Shown piece after piece: positions 1 to 6,589 of a stretch of 17,320 nucleotides of DNA. Within the stretch, counting starts at the first letter, position 1. The number at the start of each line of letters is the position of its first letter. Under the pieces are notes generated by a model. The model did not search any database. It saw only the letters and a program-made list of their open reading frames with translations, and was not told the origin of the DNA. The stretch spans positions 1 to 17,320 of the forward strand of contig DSDE01000285.1 in NCBI GenBank assembly GCA_011049095.1, given 5' to 3'. A program made the translations under genes and the position numbers. This DNA is from Fidelibacterota bacterium. GTDB lineage: Bacteria; Fidelibacterota; Fidelibacteria; Fidelibacterales; DSDE01.

Positions 1-285
1 GGTGTCTATGGTGCAATGAATCTTTCCAGTCTGATTCCTGTAGAAGGTCTCTATGTGGCTCCTAAGGTTGGCCTTGGATTTTATGTGCTTGGCGATGGCA
101 GCGCAATTGGTGTGAATGGTGGCGTAAAGGCTGCTTATACAGTTGCTCCAGGCATTTCTGTTGGTTTAGATATCACAGGTCATCTGGCTCTGACAGATCC
201 AGTTGATACTGGTGATGCAAGCAGCGCTCTGCTTACAGTTGGATTGGTTGGCTCCTATGTCCTGCCCAATCTGCTTCCTTTCTGA
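1..285 (+). CDS. Outer-membrane beta-barrel protein, C-terminal part (5' end outside window)
   Basis: The frame is open from the first base, so this is the 3' end of a longer gene; the Met at position 16 is probably internal. The 94 visible residues are rich in Gly, Val, Ala and Leu with alternating polar and hydrophobic residues (for example VAPKVGLGFYVLG and ISVGLDITGHLAL), as in beta-strands of a transmembrane barrel. The protein ends in LPF, and a C-terminal aromatic residue is the usual BAM-recognition signature of outer-membrane proteins. Pairs of strands separated by short turns suggest a small porin-like or OmpA-like barrel. The family cannot be named from this fragment. A strong terminator follows directly, so this gene closes an upstream transcription unit. 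Confidence is good that it is coding and moderate that it is an outer-membrane barrel. Confidence 0.7.
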   Translation, partial: GVYGAMNLSSLIPVEGLYVAPKVGLGFYVLGDGSAIGVNGGVKAAYTVAPGISVGLDITGHLALTDPVDTGDASSALLTVGLVGSYVLPNLLPF

Positions 286-306
286 TTATCGTCAGAATCA
301 GATAAT
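285..306 (+). repeat. Short AT-rich inverted repeat at the stop codon
   Basis: ATTATC at 285-290 and GATAAT at 301-306 can pair around a 10-base loop, beginning at the last base of the stop codon. The stem is weak and AT-rich. It lies just ahead of the main terminator hairpin and may add to it or protect the 3' end of the mRNA; this is inference. Confidence 0.3.
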
Positions 307-310
307 TTTT

Positions 311-338
311 AAAAACCCTGAGCAATCAGGGTTTTTTT
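311..338 (+). terminator. Rho-independent terminator
   Basis: The left arm AAAAACCCTGA (311-321) pairs with TCAGGGTTTTT (326-336) around a GCAA loop, a typical stable tetraloop, and a run of seven T follows the GC-rich part (332-338). This is a textbook intrinsic terminator for the outer-membrane protein gene. It separates that gene from glpD. The hairpin is nearly symmetric, but no convergent gene is present to need it on the other strand. Confidence 0.93.
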
Positions 339-389
339 ATGTCTGTAATAATTCTAAAAATTGTTAAATTTGAGAAAAATGGAGCGTCA

Positions 390-2039
390 ATGAAATTTTC
401 AGGTAAGAGCAGGCAAGAGACACTCGCCCACAGCGGTGAAAAGATTTGGGATATTCTAATTATCGGTGGCGGTATTACCGGAGCCGGAGCAGCGATGGCT
501 GCTGCCAGGCGAGGATATAAAACGCTGATACTGGAGAAAGATGATTTTGCTTCAGGGACGAGTTCTCGCAGCAGTAAAATGATTCATGGCGGGCTGCGTT
601 ATCTGCAGCAGATGAATATTTCACTGGTGAGAGAAAGTCTTAGCGAAAGAGAGATTCTCCTGCAAATCGCGCCGCATCAGGTTTATCCACAGGAATATGT
701 CTATCCCGTTTATGAGTACAGCAAAAATAATAAATTTGAAATTAAAATCGGTTTGATAGGCTACGATTTATTAGCAGGAAGTCGGCAGATCGGTCATCAT
801 CGAATGATTTCCCCAGCTCGTCTGGCCAAGCTTGAGCCAGAGATCAACCAATCACAAATGACCGGCGCCTTTATTTATTTTGATTGTTTGGTTGATGATG
901 GCAGGCTTACATTGGCGGCAATGCAAAGCGCTGCGGCGATGGGAGCCGCCATTGCCAATTATGCTGAAGTCCGTTCCCTTCAGCTAAATGACAGCTACGT
1001 AACAGCAGAAGTGAGAGATAGCATCAATGGCGCTGTCTATAAGGTAAAAAGCCGTTTGATAATTAATGCCACAGGTCCCTGGACAGACCATATGCGTCAT
1101 AAACTACAGAAAAGTGATAAGCTATTGCGACCTACGAAGGGCATTCATATCGTTTTTAAAAAGGAGCGTCTGCCCCTCAATCGCTCAGTTGTACTGTTTT
1201 CCGAAGACGGGCGGATGATTTTTTCTGTGCCTAAGGGAAAATATACCTATATCGGCACCACGGATACGGACTATAGCGGAGACCCAGACGATGTTTTTGC
1301 CAGTGAAGAGGATATTGATTATTTGCTGGCGGCGGCAAACCGTGCTTTTAACAAGGGAAAACTGAGTCGGGCAGATATTGTTTCAAGCTGGGCTGGATTG
1401 CGACCTCTCATCGGTGGCGAAGAGGGCGATCCCTCCGATATTAGCCGTGATTTCGAAATCATCCAAGACCATCCGCGCTTTCTTACTGTCGCTGGCGGCA
1501 AACTCACTACTTTTCGCCTGATGGGAGAGAAAACAATTGATCGCGCCGAAAAATCGCTGCCACTAGAGCTGCACCGCAGCGAAGAGGAGGCTTTGCATCC
1601 TGAATCGCTGCCATTGTTTGGCGGGAATATCAGGGACATCATTTTGTTTAAAGAGATTAACAGTAAGCTTTACAGTGACTTATGGAATCTTCCGCCAGAG
1701 ACGATTCAACGTCTCATCGGTATGTATGGAACACAGTTTACCTTGCTTAGCCAGTATGGTAAAGAAAATCTTAAGCCCCTGGTTTCAGGAGCGGATATTC
1801 TCAAAGCCGAGATTCATTATCTTATTGATTACGAGATGACCCTCACCCTGGAAGATTTGATGTGGCGGCGTCTCAGTCTGCTGATTTTTGACGATACGAA
1901 TGGACTATTTATGGTAGAAGCTATAGCAAATGAAATGGCCCAAAAATTAAACTGGAGTTCAGAAAAACAAAAAAATGAGCTTGAGCACTACCGCAGTCTG
2001 GTGAAAAAAAACTTTGGGTGCGGAATTAAAAATGGCTGA
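390..2039 (+). CDS. glpD: Aerobic-type glycerol-3-phosphate dehydrogenase (FAD)
   Basis: This enzyme oxidises sn-glycerol-3-phosphate to dihydroxyacetone phosphate and passes electrons through FAD to membrane quinone. The 549-residue protein has the N-terminal dinucleotide-binding motif GGGITGAG (residues 26-33). The GlpD signature around 52-72 follows (DFASGTSSRSS, then HGGLRYL). Further conserved blocks are FDCLVDDGRL, SWAGLRPLIGG and AGGKLTTFRLMGEKT, and then a C-terminal DAO_C domain containing TLEDLMWRRLSLL. Length is normal for the family. I chose ATG 390 because GGAG (381-384) sits five bases upstream. An in-frame ATG at 339 overlaps the end of the upstream terminator and adds 17 residues unlike the family. 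No glpK, glpF or glpABC is adjacent, so the role (glycerol use or phospholipid-linked redox) is not settled by context. The next gene overlaps its stop. Confidence 0.95.
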   Translation: MKFSGKSRQETLAHSGEKIWDILIIGGGITGAGAAMAAARRGYKTLILEKDDFASGTSSRSSKMIHGGLRYLQQMNISLVRESLSEREILLQIAPHQVYPQEYVYPVYEYSKNNKFEIKIGLIGYDLLAGSRQIGHHRMISPARLAKLEPEINQSQMTGAFIYFDCLVDDGRLTLAAMQSAAAMGAAIANYAEVRSLQLNDSYVTAEVRDSINGAVYKVKSRLIINATGPWTDHMRHKLQKSDKLLRPTKGIHIVFKKERLPLNRSVVLFSEDGRMIFSVPKGKYTYIGTTDTDYSGDPDDVFASEEDIDYLLAAANRAFNKGKLSRADIVSSWAGLRPLIGGEEGDPSDISRDFEIIQDHPRFLTVAGGKLTTFRLMGEKTIDRAEKSLPLELHRSEEEALHPESLPLFGGNIRDIILFKEINSKLYSDLWNLPPETIQRLIGMYGTQFTLLSQYGKENLKPLVSGADILKAEIHYLIDYEMTLTLEDLMWRRLSLLIFDDTNGLFMVEAIANEMAQKLNWSSEKQKNELEHYRSLVKKNFGCGIKNG

Positions 2040-2499
2040 AGAGAGTGTAAATGAGACCTTATGTAATGAAAATACGCATAGACTGGACCAAGCCTTTTTT
2101 TCCCTCAATAAGCCTATGAATAAGCAGGAATCTACTCAGCTGCTCGAACTGCTGAAAGATAAAAATCTTCGACCGATGCTGCTGCCAAGAATTAAGGAAT
2201 CGCTCCATTTTTTCCATCGTGAAACACTCATAGAGAAAATCACACCCTATATTGAACATAATGAGGCCATCTGCTCCGCTATTCTGGAAAAACTCTTTCT
2301 CATTGAGGCTCAATCGATTATTAATTATCTTCGAGACCTTGCCATTATGAATTATCCATTTGCAGCGCCCTTACTGCAAAGCTTAAAAGTAAAATATGGC
2401 AGAGATTTAGACGCGTCATTTGAAGCTGCATTTAACGAAATTGCATATCACAAAGACAACCGGATTGCACTTTTTCCGGAAATTTTAGGAGAAGAATGA
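2032..2499 (+). CDS. Hypothetical helical protein, 155 aa
   Basis: I do not recognise this protein. It appears soluble and mostly alpha-helical, with no signal peptide, membrane segment or Cys/His metal motif. A stretch near residues 28-120 alternates helices with Leu/Ile spacing (for example QLLELLKDKN, EAICSAILEKLF), which could be HEAT-like or TPR-like packing. I chose ATG 2032, which overlaps the glpD stop by 8 bases; an in-frame TTG at 2014 would add six residues and has no better ribosome binding site. The stop overlaps the thioesterase start as ATGA. Genuine coding is supported by the two overlaps and by its position inside a same-strand run. Function is unknown. Confidence 0.8.
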   Translation: MAEESVNETLCNENTHRLDQAFFSLNKPMNKQESTQLLELLKDKNLRPMLLPRIKESLHFFHRETLIEKITPYIEHNEAICSAILEKLFLIEAQSIINYLRDLAIMNYPFAAPLLQSLKVKYGRDLDASFEAAFNEIAYHKDNRIALFPEILGEE

Positions 2500-2939
2500 T
2501 ACTCAGTACAACGATAAAAGTCCGCAGCTATGAGCTGGACTCATTTGGACATGTAAATAATGCCACCTTTTTAAATTATCTCGAGGCAGCTCGCGGAGAT
2601 TATTTAGAGCAGATGGGACTAAGTTTTAATGATTTTGCCAGATGGGAGAGCTATCCGGTGATTGTTCGCCACGAGATAGAGTATAAAGCGCCGGCTCATT
2701 ATGGTGATGAGCTGCTCATTGAGGCGTCCATTAATAAACCTGGGCGCTCTTCAATGCATTTTGTTTATACCATTTATAAACAAAAGCGTATCTGCGTTGC
2801 TGAAGCGATGAGCACTCTGGTTTTTGTGGGGAAAGATGGCAGCCCAATCTCGATTCCGACTCCCTTCAGGCAGAAGATAAATGATTTTCTTGCTCGGAAA
2901 AGCGATGAAACCACAAGTGGATCTCTTGAGCTAACTTAA
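2496..2939 (+). CDS. Hotdog-fold acyl-CoA/acyl-ACP thioesterase (4HBT family)
   Basis: This is a 147-residue single hotdog-domain protein that most likely hydrolyses an acyl-CoA or acyl-ACP thioester. The N-terminal block YELDSFGHVNNATFLNYLEAAR (residues 12-33) is the family hallmark: D15 is the expected catalytic Asp, followed by GHVNN and the central helix with E30 and R33. The later stretch IEYKAPAHYGDEL is the usual second conserved strand and loop. The DxxGHVNN form is closer to FadM and related acyl-CoA thioesterases than to the YbgC GVVYHANY form, so I do not give a symbol. The start overlaps the upstream stop as ATGA. The link with glpD may be lipid-related, but substrate specificity cannot be read from the sequence. 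Confidence 0.88.
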   Translation: MILSTTIKVRSYELDSFGHVNNATFLNYLEAARGDYLEQMGLSFNDFARWESYPVIVRHEIEYKAPAHYGDELLIEASINKPGRSSMHFVYTIYKQKRICVAEAMSTLVFVGKDGSPISIPTPFRQKINDFLARKSDETTSGSLELT

Positions 2940-2959
2940 TAAAAAATAAAGTAATTTGT

Positions 2960-2988
2960 TTGTATTCTAATTAATCGTTCACTATATT
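2960..2988 (+). promoter_or_regulatory. Candidate sigma70-type promoter upstream of yicC
   Basis: In the 73-base gap between the thioesterase and yicC, TTGTAT (2960-2965) and TATATT (2983-2988) are separated by exactly 17 bases in an AT-rich context. Each hexamer differs from the sigma70 consensus at two positions. Transcription would start about 15-20 bases before the yicC ATG, giving a short leader with a strong Shine-Dalgarno. The gap has no terminator hairpin, so read-through from glpD is also possible. If the organism uses a Bacteroidota-type primary sigma factor, this reading would not apply. Confidence 0.5.
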
Positions 2989-3012
2989 CGCCAATCAGAA
3001 AAAGGAAGGTGA

Positions 3013-3897
3013 ATGTTGAAAAGTATGACAGGTTATGGGCGCGCGGAAGGACAGTTTGAAGCGCTTCACTACACATTGGAAATCCGTTCCCTTAATAGTC
3101 GCTTTGTCGATCTTCATGTTTTTGTGCCTCGGGATATGGTCTATATTGAAGAGTGGCTTCGAGAATCTCTCCAGAAGCGAGCAGTTCGCGGCAAGATTAG
3201 CTGCGTCGTCTCCATTAAGCAGGGCGAAGCTCATACTTTCAATGGATACGAGATTAACCAGCATCTGCTTCGAGAATATCTAAGCATTGCCAAGCGCCTG
3301 AAGGAGGATTTTCATCTGGAGGGGCAGATTGGTATTAATCAGATTTTCTACCGGCCTGAGCTGCTTAGTCTGGTGCAGCAGGCTCGAGATGAGAATGCTT
3401 TTCGGCAGCAATTGGAAAATTCCCTCAACGAAGCCTATTCTGCGCTGGAAAATATGCAGAAGCTGGAAGGCGTTTACACGAAAAAGCTGCTGCTTTCCCA
3501 AAAAAATATTTTTGTGGAAAGATTGCATCAAGTGGCTGAGCTGCAGAAAAATAATGCTCAAATTCATTTTGAATCACTGCTGCAGCGTTTGCAGATATTA
3601 TTGGGGAAGACCGATTTGGACCCAGACCAATTTCGGCAGGAGGCGGTTCTTCTGACCGATAAACTAGATATCAGTGAGGAAATCGGTCGTCTCGATAGTC
3701 ACAGTGCACAATTTGAGAATTATCTGAATCTCAGTGATGAGCCAGTCGGCAAGCGGCTTAGTTTTCTCTTGCAGGAAATGTTGAGAGAGGTCAACACGAT
3801 GGGCAGTAAGTCAAATCACGCAGCCATTAGCCGCCTTGTGGTGGAGATGAAAAATGATCTGGAAATACTAAGAGAGCAGGTACAGAATATACAATGA
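3013..3897 (+). CDS. yicC: YicC family endoribonuclease-like protein
   Basis: The 294-residue length and both conserved ends match YicC. The N-terminus begins MLKSMTGYGRAEG, the family start signature, followed by LEIRSLNSRFVD. The C-terminal DUF1732 part has EIGRLDSH, then GKRLSFLLQEMLREVNT and MGSKSNHAAI. YicC proteins are linked to RNA turnover; E. coli YicC has been described as a toroidal endoribonuclease. The middle (about 130-200) is a predicted coiled helical arm. A clear Shine-Dalgarno (AGGAAGGTG) precedes ATG 3013. The stop overlaps the gmk start as ATGA. yicC next to gmk is one of the most conserved pairings in bacteria, which supports both calls. Confidence 0.93.
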   Translation: MLKSMTGYGRAEGQFEALHYTLEIRSLNSRFVDLHVFVPRDMVYIEEWLRESLQKRAVRGKISCVVSIKQGEAHTFNGYEINQHLLREYLSIAKRLKEDFHLEGQIGINQIFYRPELLSLVQQARDENAFRQQLENSLNEAYSALENMQKLEGVYTKKLLLSQKNIFVERLHQVAELQKNNAQIHFESLLQRLQILLGKTDLDPDQFRQEAVLLTDKLDISEEIGRLDSHSAQFENYLNLSDEPVGKRLSFLLQEMLREVNTMGSKSNHAAISRLVVEMKNDLEILREQVQNIQ

Positions 3898-4451
3898 GCG
3901 AGAATATGATTATTATTTCGTCCTATAGCGGCGGAGGGAAAACAAGCATCATTCGAAATTTGCTGAAACGGTACCCGCAATGGCACTTTTCTGTATCTGT
4001 CACTACCCGGGAAAAGCGGCTAAATGAAACAGATGGCGTGGATTATCATTTTGTTTCTGAAGCTGAATTTGAAAAGATGATCGAAAATAATGAACTTTTA
4101 GAATACGAGTCGGTCCATGGCAATTATTATGGCACTCCAAGTTCTGAGCTTGAGAAAGCTGCTGATGGTGAACCTATTTTTTTTGATCTGGACGTGAATG
4201 GGGCATTAAAAATTGCTAAGAAATTTCCTAAGGCCATCACCATTTTTATTGATGTGCCTGATCTGAGGGCTTTAAAGCAAAGACTGGCTCGGCGCAAAAC
4301 AGATAGTCCAGAAACAATCAATAAACGTTTGGAAAGAATTGAGCTTGAGCGGGAAAAACGCTGGCATTTCAATTACATAGTAATAAATGAGGAACTGGAA
4401 ATGGCTATCCAGGATGTGGAAGCAATCATTTGCAATGAGGAGGATGAATAA
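3894..4451 (+). CDS. gmk: Guanylate kinase
   Basis: Guanylate kinase phosphorylates GMP to GDP with ATP in the cytoplasm. The 185-residue protein has the GMP-binding region SVSVTTREKR (33-42) and DGVDYHFVS (47-55), then ELLEYESVHGNYYGTP (67-82), the LID-type ARRKTDSPETINKRL (132-146) and a C-terminal FNYIVINEELEMA. The phosphate loop is unusual. At residues 9-17 it reads SSYSGGGKT, whereas a typical guanylate kinase has SGPSGAGKS/T, so the first Gly of the Walker A pattern is Ser10 while the GK-T core is intact. The usual IDVQGA strand appears as LDVNGA. These changes look tolerable and the protein is full length, so I expect activity. The start overlaps the yicC stop as ATGA; rpoZ follows after two bases. 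Confidence 0.93.
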   Translation: MSENMIIISSYSGGGKTSIIRNLLKRYPQWHFSVSVTTREKRLNETDGVDYHFVSEAEFEKMIENNELLEYESVHGNYYGTPSSELEKAADGEPIFFDLDVNGALKIAKKFPKAITIFIDVPDLRALKQRLARRKTDSPETINKRLERIELEREKRWHFNYIVINEELEMAIQDVEAIICNEEDE

Positions 4452-4453
4452 AG

Positions 4454-4765
4454 ATGTCAAAAGGATTTAAATATCAGGGCGAGCGTCCTGACGATATTTT
4501 TGAAGCAATTACTGTTATGGCGAAAAGAGCCCGGCAGATCAATGAAAAACGGGCAATCAAGTACTCTCTGAAGCCGCAGCAGATTGATGGTGAAGAAGAA
4601 TTGATGACCGATGAGCAATATGATGCCGAGGAATTTGACAATCTTGAAAAACCGACGACTATCGCAATGCGAGAATACGAGCGGGAAAACTTGAAATGGG
4701 AATATTATAAAGAGAATCCGCACAATGATGAACACTCAGATGGATTTGAGGACCATTTCGTCTGA
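4454..4765 (+). CDS. rpoZ: RNA polymerase omega subunit
   Basis: Omega aids assembly of RNA polymerase by clamping beta-prime. The conserved core is present: DDIFEAITVMAKRARQIN (residues 13-30), which matches the family helix with its RARQ motif, and then EKPTTIAMREYERE (65-78), equivalent to the EKP..IAL.E block. The 103-residue protein has an acidic, poorly conserved tail. The N-terminus reads MSKGFKYQGE and lacks the MAR sequence that forms ppGpp site 1 in proteobacterial omega. The start follows GAGGAGG (4437-4443) at good spacing, two bases after the gmk stop. The TGA overlaps the coaBC ATG by one base. The gmk-rpoZ-coaBC order is common in bacteria. Confidence 0.92.
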   Translation: MSKGFKYQGERPDDIFEAITVMAKRARQINEKRAIKYSLKPQQIDGEEELMTDEQYDAEEFDNLEKPTTIAMREYERENLKWEYYKENPHNDEHSDGFEDHFV

Positions 4766-5985
4766 TGATTTTCCTTGAAGGGAAAAAAATTATTTTAGGT
4801 CTTTCCGGGGGTATTGCCATCTACAAGGTTGCCAATCTGTTGCGAAGATTAACTGCCGATTACAATGCTGATCTTCAGGTTGTAATGACGCAGCACGCTC
4901 AGGAATTTATGACGCCACTGATTTTTGAGACCTTCTCCGGAAAAAGGGTTTTGACGGAAATATTTGAATCTGACCATCTTGTAGCTACACGCCATATAGA
5001 TATTGTACAGTCTGCTGATATTTTTTTGGTGGCTCCAGCAACGGCAAATATTATTGGCAAAATGGCCAATGGCATTGCTGATGATCTGCTGAGTACAATG
5101 CTCTTGGTTGCTGAACCAAAAAAAGTATGGCTGGCCCCTGCAATGAACAAAAATATGTATCTAAACCCCTTTTTTCAGAAAAATCTCAATATTCTCAAAG
5201 TAAGTGGCTGTCATATTATTGAGCCGGAAACGGGCGAATTGGCGACACGACAGGAGGGATGGGGAATCGGACGCCTGCCAGGCGAGGCTCTTATTATTGA
5301 CAAACTCAATGCTGCAGCGGCTCCCAAAGACCTTGCAGGAAAGAAAATCATTGTCACCGCTGGCCCGACCCGGGAATATTTTGACAAAGTCCGCTTTATC
5401 AGCAATCCATCCACTGGAAAAATGGGCATTGCCCTGGCTGAGGCTGCGGCAATTCTCGGCGCAGATGTCACGCTCATCATTGGGCCAAGCCATTTGGATT
5501 TGCCCCACAATTGCCATAACATCAGAGTTCAGTCGGCTCAGGAGATGCTTAACGCGCTTACCGAGATTTTTGACCATTGTGATGCTCTGTTCATGGCAGC
5601 GGCAGTTGAAGATATTCAGCCGCAAAATCAGAGTGGGATCAAAATCAAGAAGGAAACCCTTGGCGATTCGATTCCATTGAAACCCACGGTGGACATTCTC
5701 AATGAGCTCGGGAAAAGAAAATCGAAGCAGACATTGGTGGGCTTTAGCGTAGAGCTTATGAATATGACGGAAAACTCTCGCAAGAAGATGGAGAAAAAAA
5801 ATCTGGACTACATTGTTATGAATAACCTTGAGGAAGATGGCGCTGCTTTTGGCTCCGACACGAATCATATCTGGATTATGAATCGGCAGGGAGACGTCGA
5901 AGAACTCAAGCCAGACAGCAAAAAGAAACTCGCTTTCAATATCTTAGCGACGGTATTCAATTGTGCAAAAGATGAACAGGCTTGA
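4765..5985 (+). CDS. coaBC: Bifunctional phosphopantothenoylcysteine synthetase/decarboxylase
   Basis: This enzyme makes 4'-phosphopantetheine for CoA: the CoaB half joins Cys to 4'-phosphopantothenate and the FMN-dependent CoaC half decarboxylates the product. CoaC (about 1-175) shows GLSGGIAIYK, the active-site His77 in RHIDIVQSAD, APATANIIGKMANG and PAMNKNMY (125-132). CoaB (about 190-400) shows TAGPTREYFDKVRFISNPST with GKMG following, then MAAAVED, KIKK, LKPTVDIL and GFSVEL. The substrate clamp of CoaC, LACG in E. coli, reads ELATRQEGWGIGR here (158-170), so the conserved Cys is missing. As far as I recall, Bacteroidota enzymes also lack it (GELASG). The 406-residue length is normal. The start uses TGATG with rpoZ; the next gene begins inside its 3' end. 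Confidence 0.94.
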   Translation: MIFLEGKKIILGLSGGIAIYKVANLLRRLTADYNADLQVVMTQHAQEFMTPLIFETFSGKRVLTEIFESDHLVATRHIDIVQSADIFLVAPATANIIGKMANGIADDLLSTMLLVAEPKKVWLAPAMNKNMYLNPFFQKNLNILKVSGCHIIEPETGELATRQEGWGIGRLPGEALIIDKLNAAAAPKDLAGKKIIVTAGPTREYFDKVRFISNPSTGKMGIALAEAAAILGADVTLIIGPSHLDLPHNCHNIRVQSAQEMLNALTEIFDHCDALFMAAAVEDIQPQNQSGIKIKKETLGDSIPLKPTVDILNELGKRKSKQTLVGFSVELMNMTENSRKKMEKKNLDYIVMNNLEEDGAAFGSDTNHIWIMNRQGDVEELKPDSKKKLAFNILATVFNCAKDEQA

Positions 5986-6589
5986 TTGGCTAAAATACTA
6001 TCGGGACCTGTTCGGGGAGAAGCTAATCTTTCCAGTGAATCCAATAAACGAATTAAAAACAAAAATCGAAAACTGCAGATTGTGTGCCCTCAGCCAGAGT
6101 CGTCGTAATTTTGTCTTTGGTGATGGCAACCCCCAATCACCAATACTTTTTATCGGCGAAGCACCAGGGGAGCAGGAGGACTTGCGGGGTATTCCATTTG
6201 TCGGCCGGGCCGGGCAGCTCCTTGATAAACTGCTTGCGGAGATCGATCTTCAACGCTCCGATGTTTTTATTGCCAATGTACTGAAATGCCGACCGCCAGC
6301 TAATCGGGACCCGCTGCCTGAAGAAATAGCCCTTTGCGAGCCATATCTGCATGAACAAATACGCATAATCAATCCCAAGGTCATTGTAGCGCTTGGTAGA
6401 ATTGCCGGTAAAACACTGTTGAAAAAAGATTTAGCGCTGAAGGAAATGCGGGGAAAAACCCTCCAATATCAAGGAGTTGATCTGATGGTGACCTACCATC
6501 CGGCAGCTATATTGCGGAATATGAATATGCTGAATATGATTCAGGACGATTTCAGAATCCTCAAAGATAAATATTGGTCAAGGCGATGA
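5972..6589 (+). CDS. udg: Family 4 uracil-DNA glycosylase (4Fe-4S)
   Basis: The enzyme removes uracil from DNA as the first step of base excision repair. The 205-residue protein carries the four Cys expected for the iron-sulfur cluster: C35 and C38 in CRLC, C106 in NVLKCRPP and C122 in LCEPYL. The catalytic motif A is GEAPGEQED (62-70), followed by GIPFVGRAGQLLD, and motif B is HPAAILRN (176-183). This pattern defines family 4 rather than family 1 (Ung) or family 5. I chose ATG 5972, overlapping the coaBC stop by 14 bases; a GTG at 5963 would add three residues, and neither has a clear Shine-Dalgarno. About 30 residues precede the first Cys, a common N-terminal extension. The stop overlaps dnaB as ATGA. 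Confidence 0.93.
   Translation: MNRLDWLKYYRDLFGEKLIFPVNPINELKTKIENCRLCALSQSRRNFVFGDGNPQSPILFIGEAPGEQEDLRGIPFVGRAGQLLDKLLAEIDLQRSDVFIANVLKCRPPANRDPLPEEIALCEPYLHEQIRIINPKVIVALGRIAGKTLLKKDLALKEMRGKTLQYQGVDLMVTYHPAAILRNMNMLNMIQDDFRILKDKYWSRR

Noticed and set aside
339..389. In-frame ATG at 339 as the start of glpD
   Set aside because: It overlaps the end of the terminator T-run, lacks a Shine-Dalgarno, and adds 17 residues not typical of GlpD; ATG 390 has GGAG at good spacing.
5161..5868. Long antisense open frame (235 codons) opposite coaBC
   Set aside because: It lies fully within a secure gene on the other strand, has no recognisable domain, and matches what reversed codon bias produces by chance.
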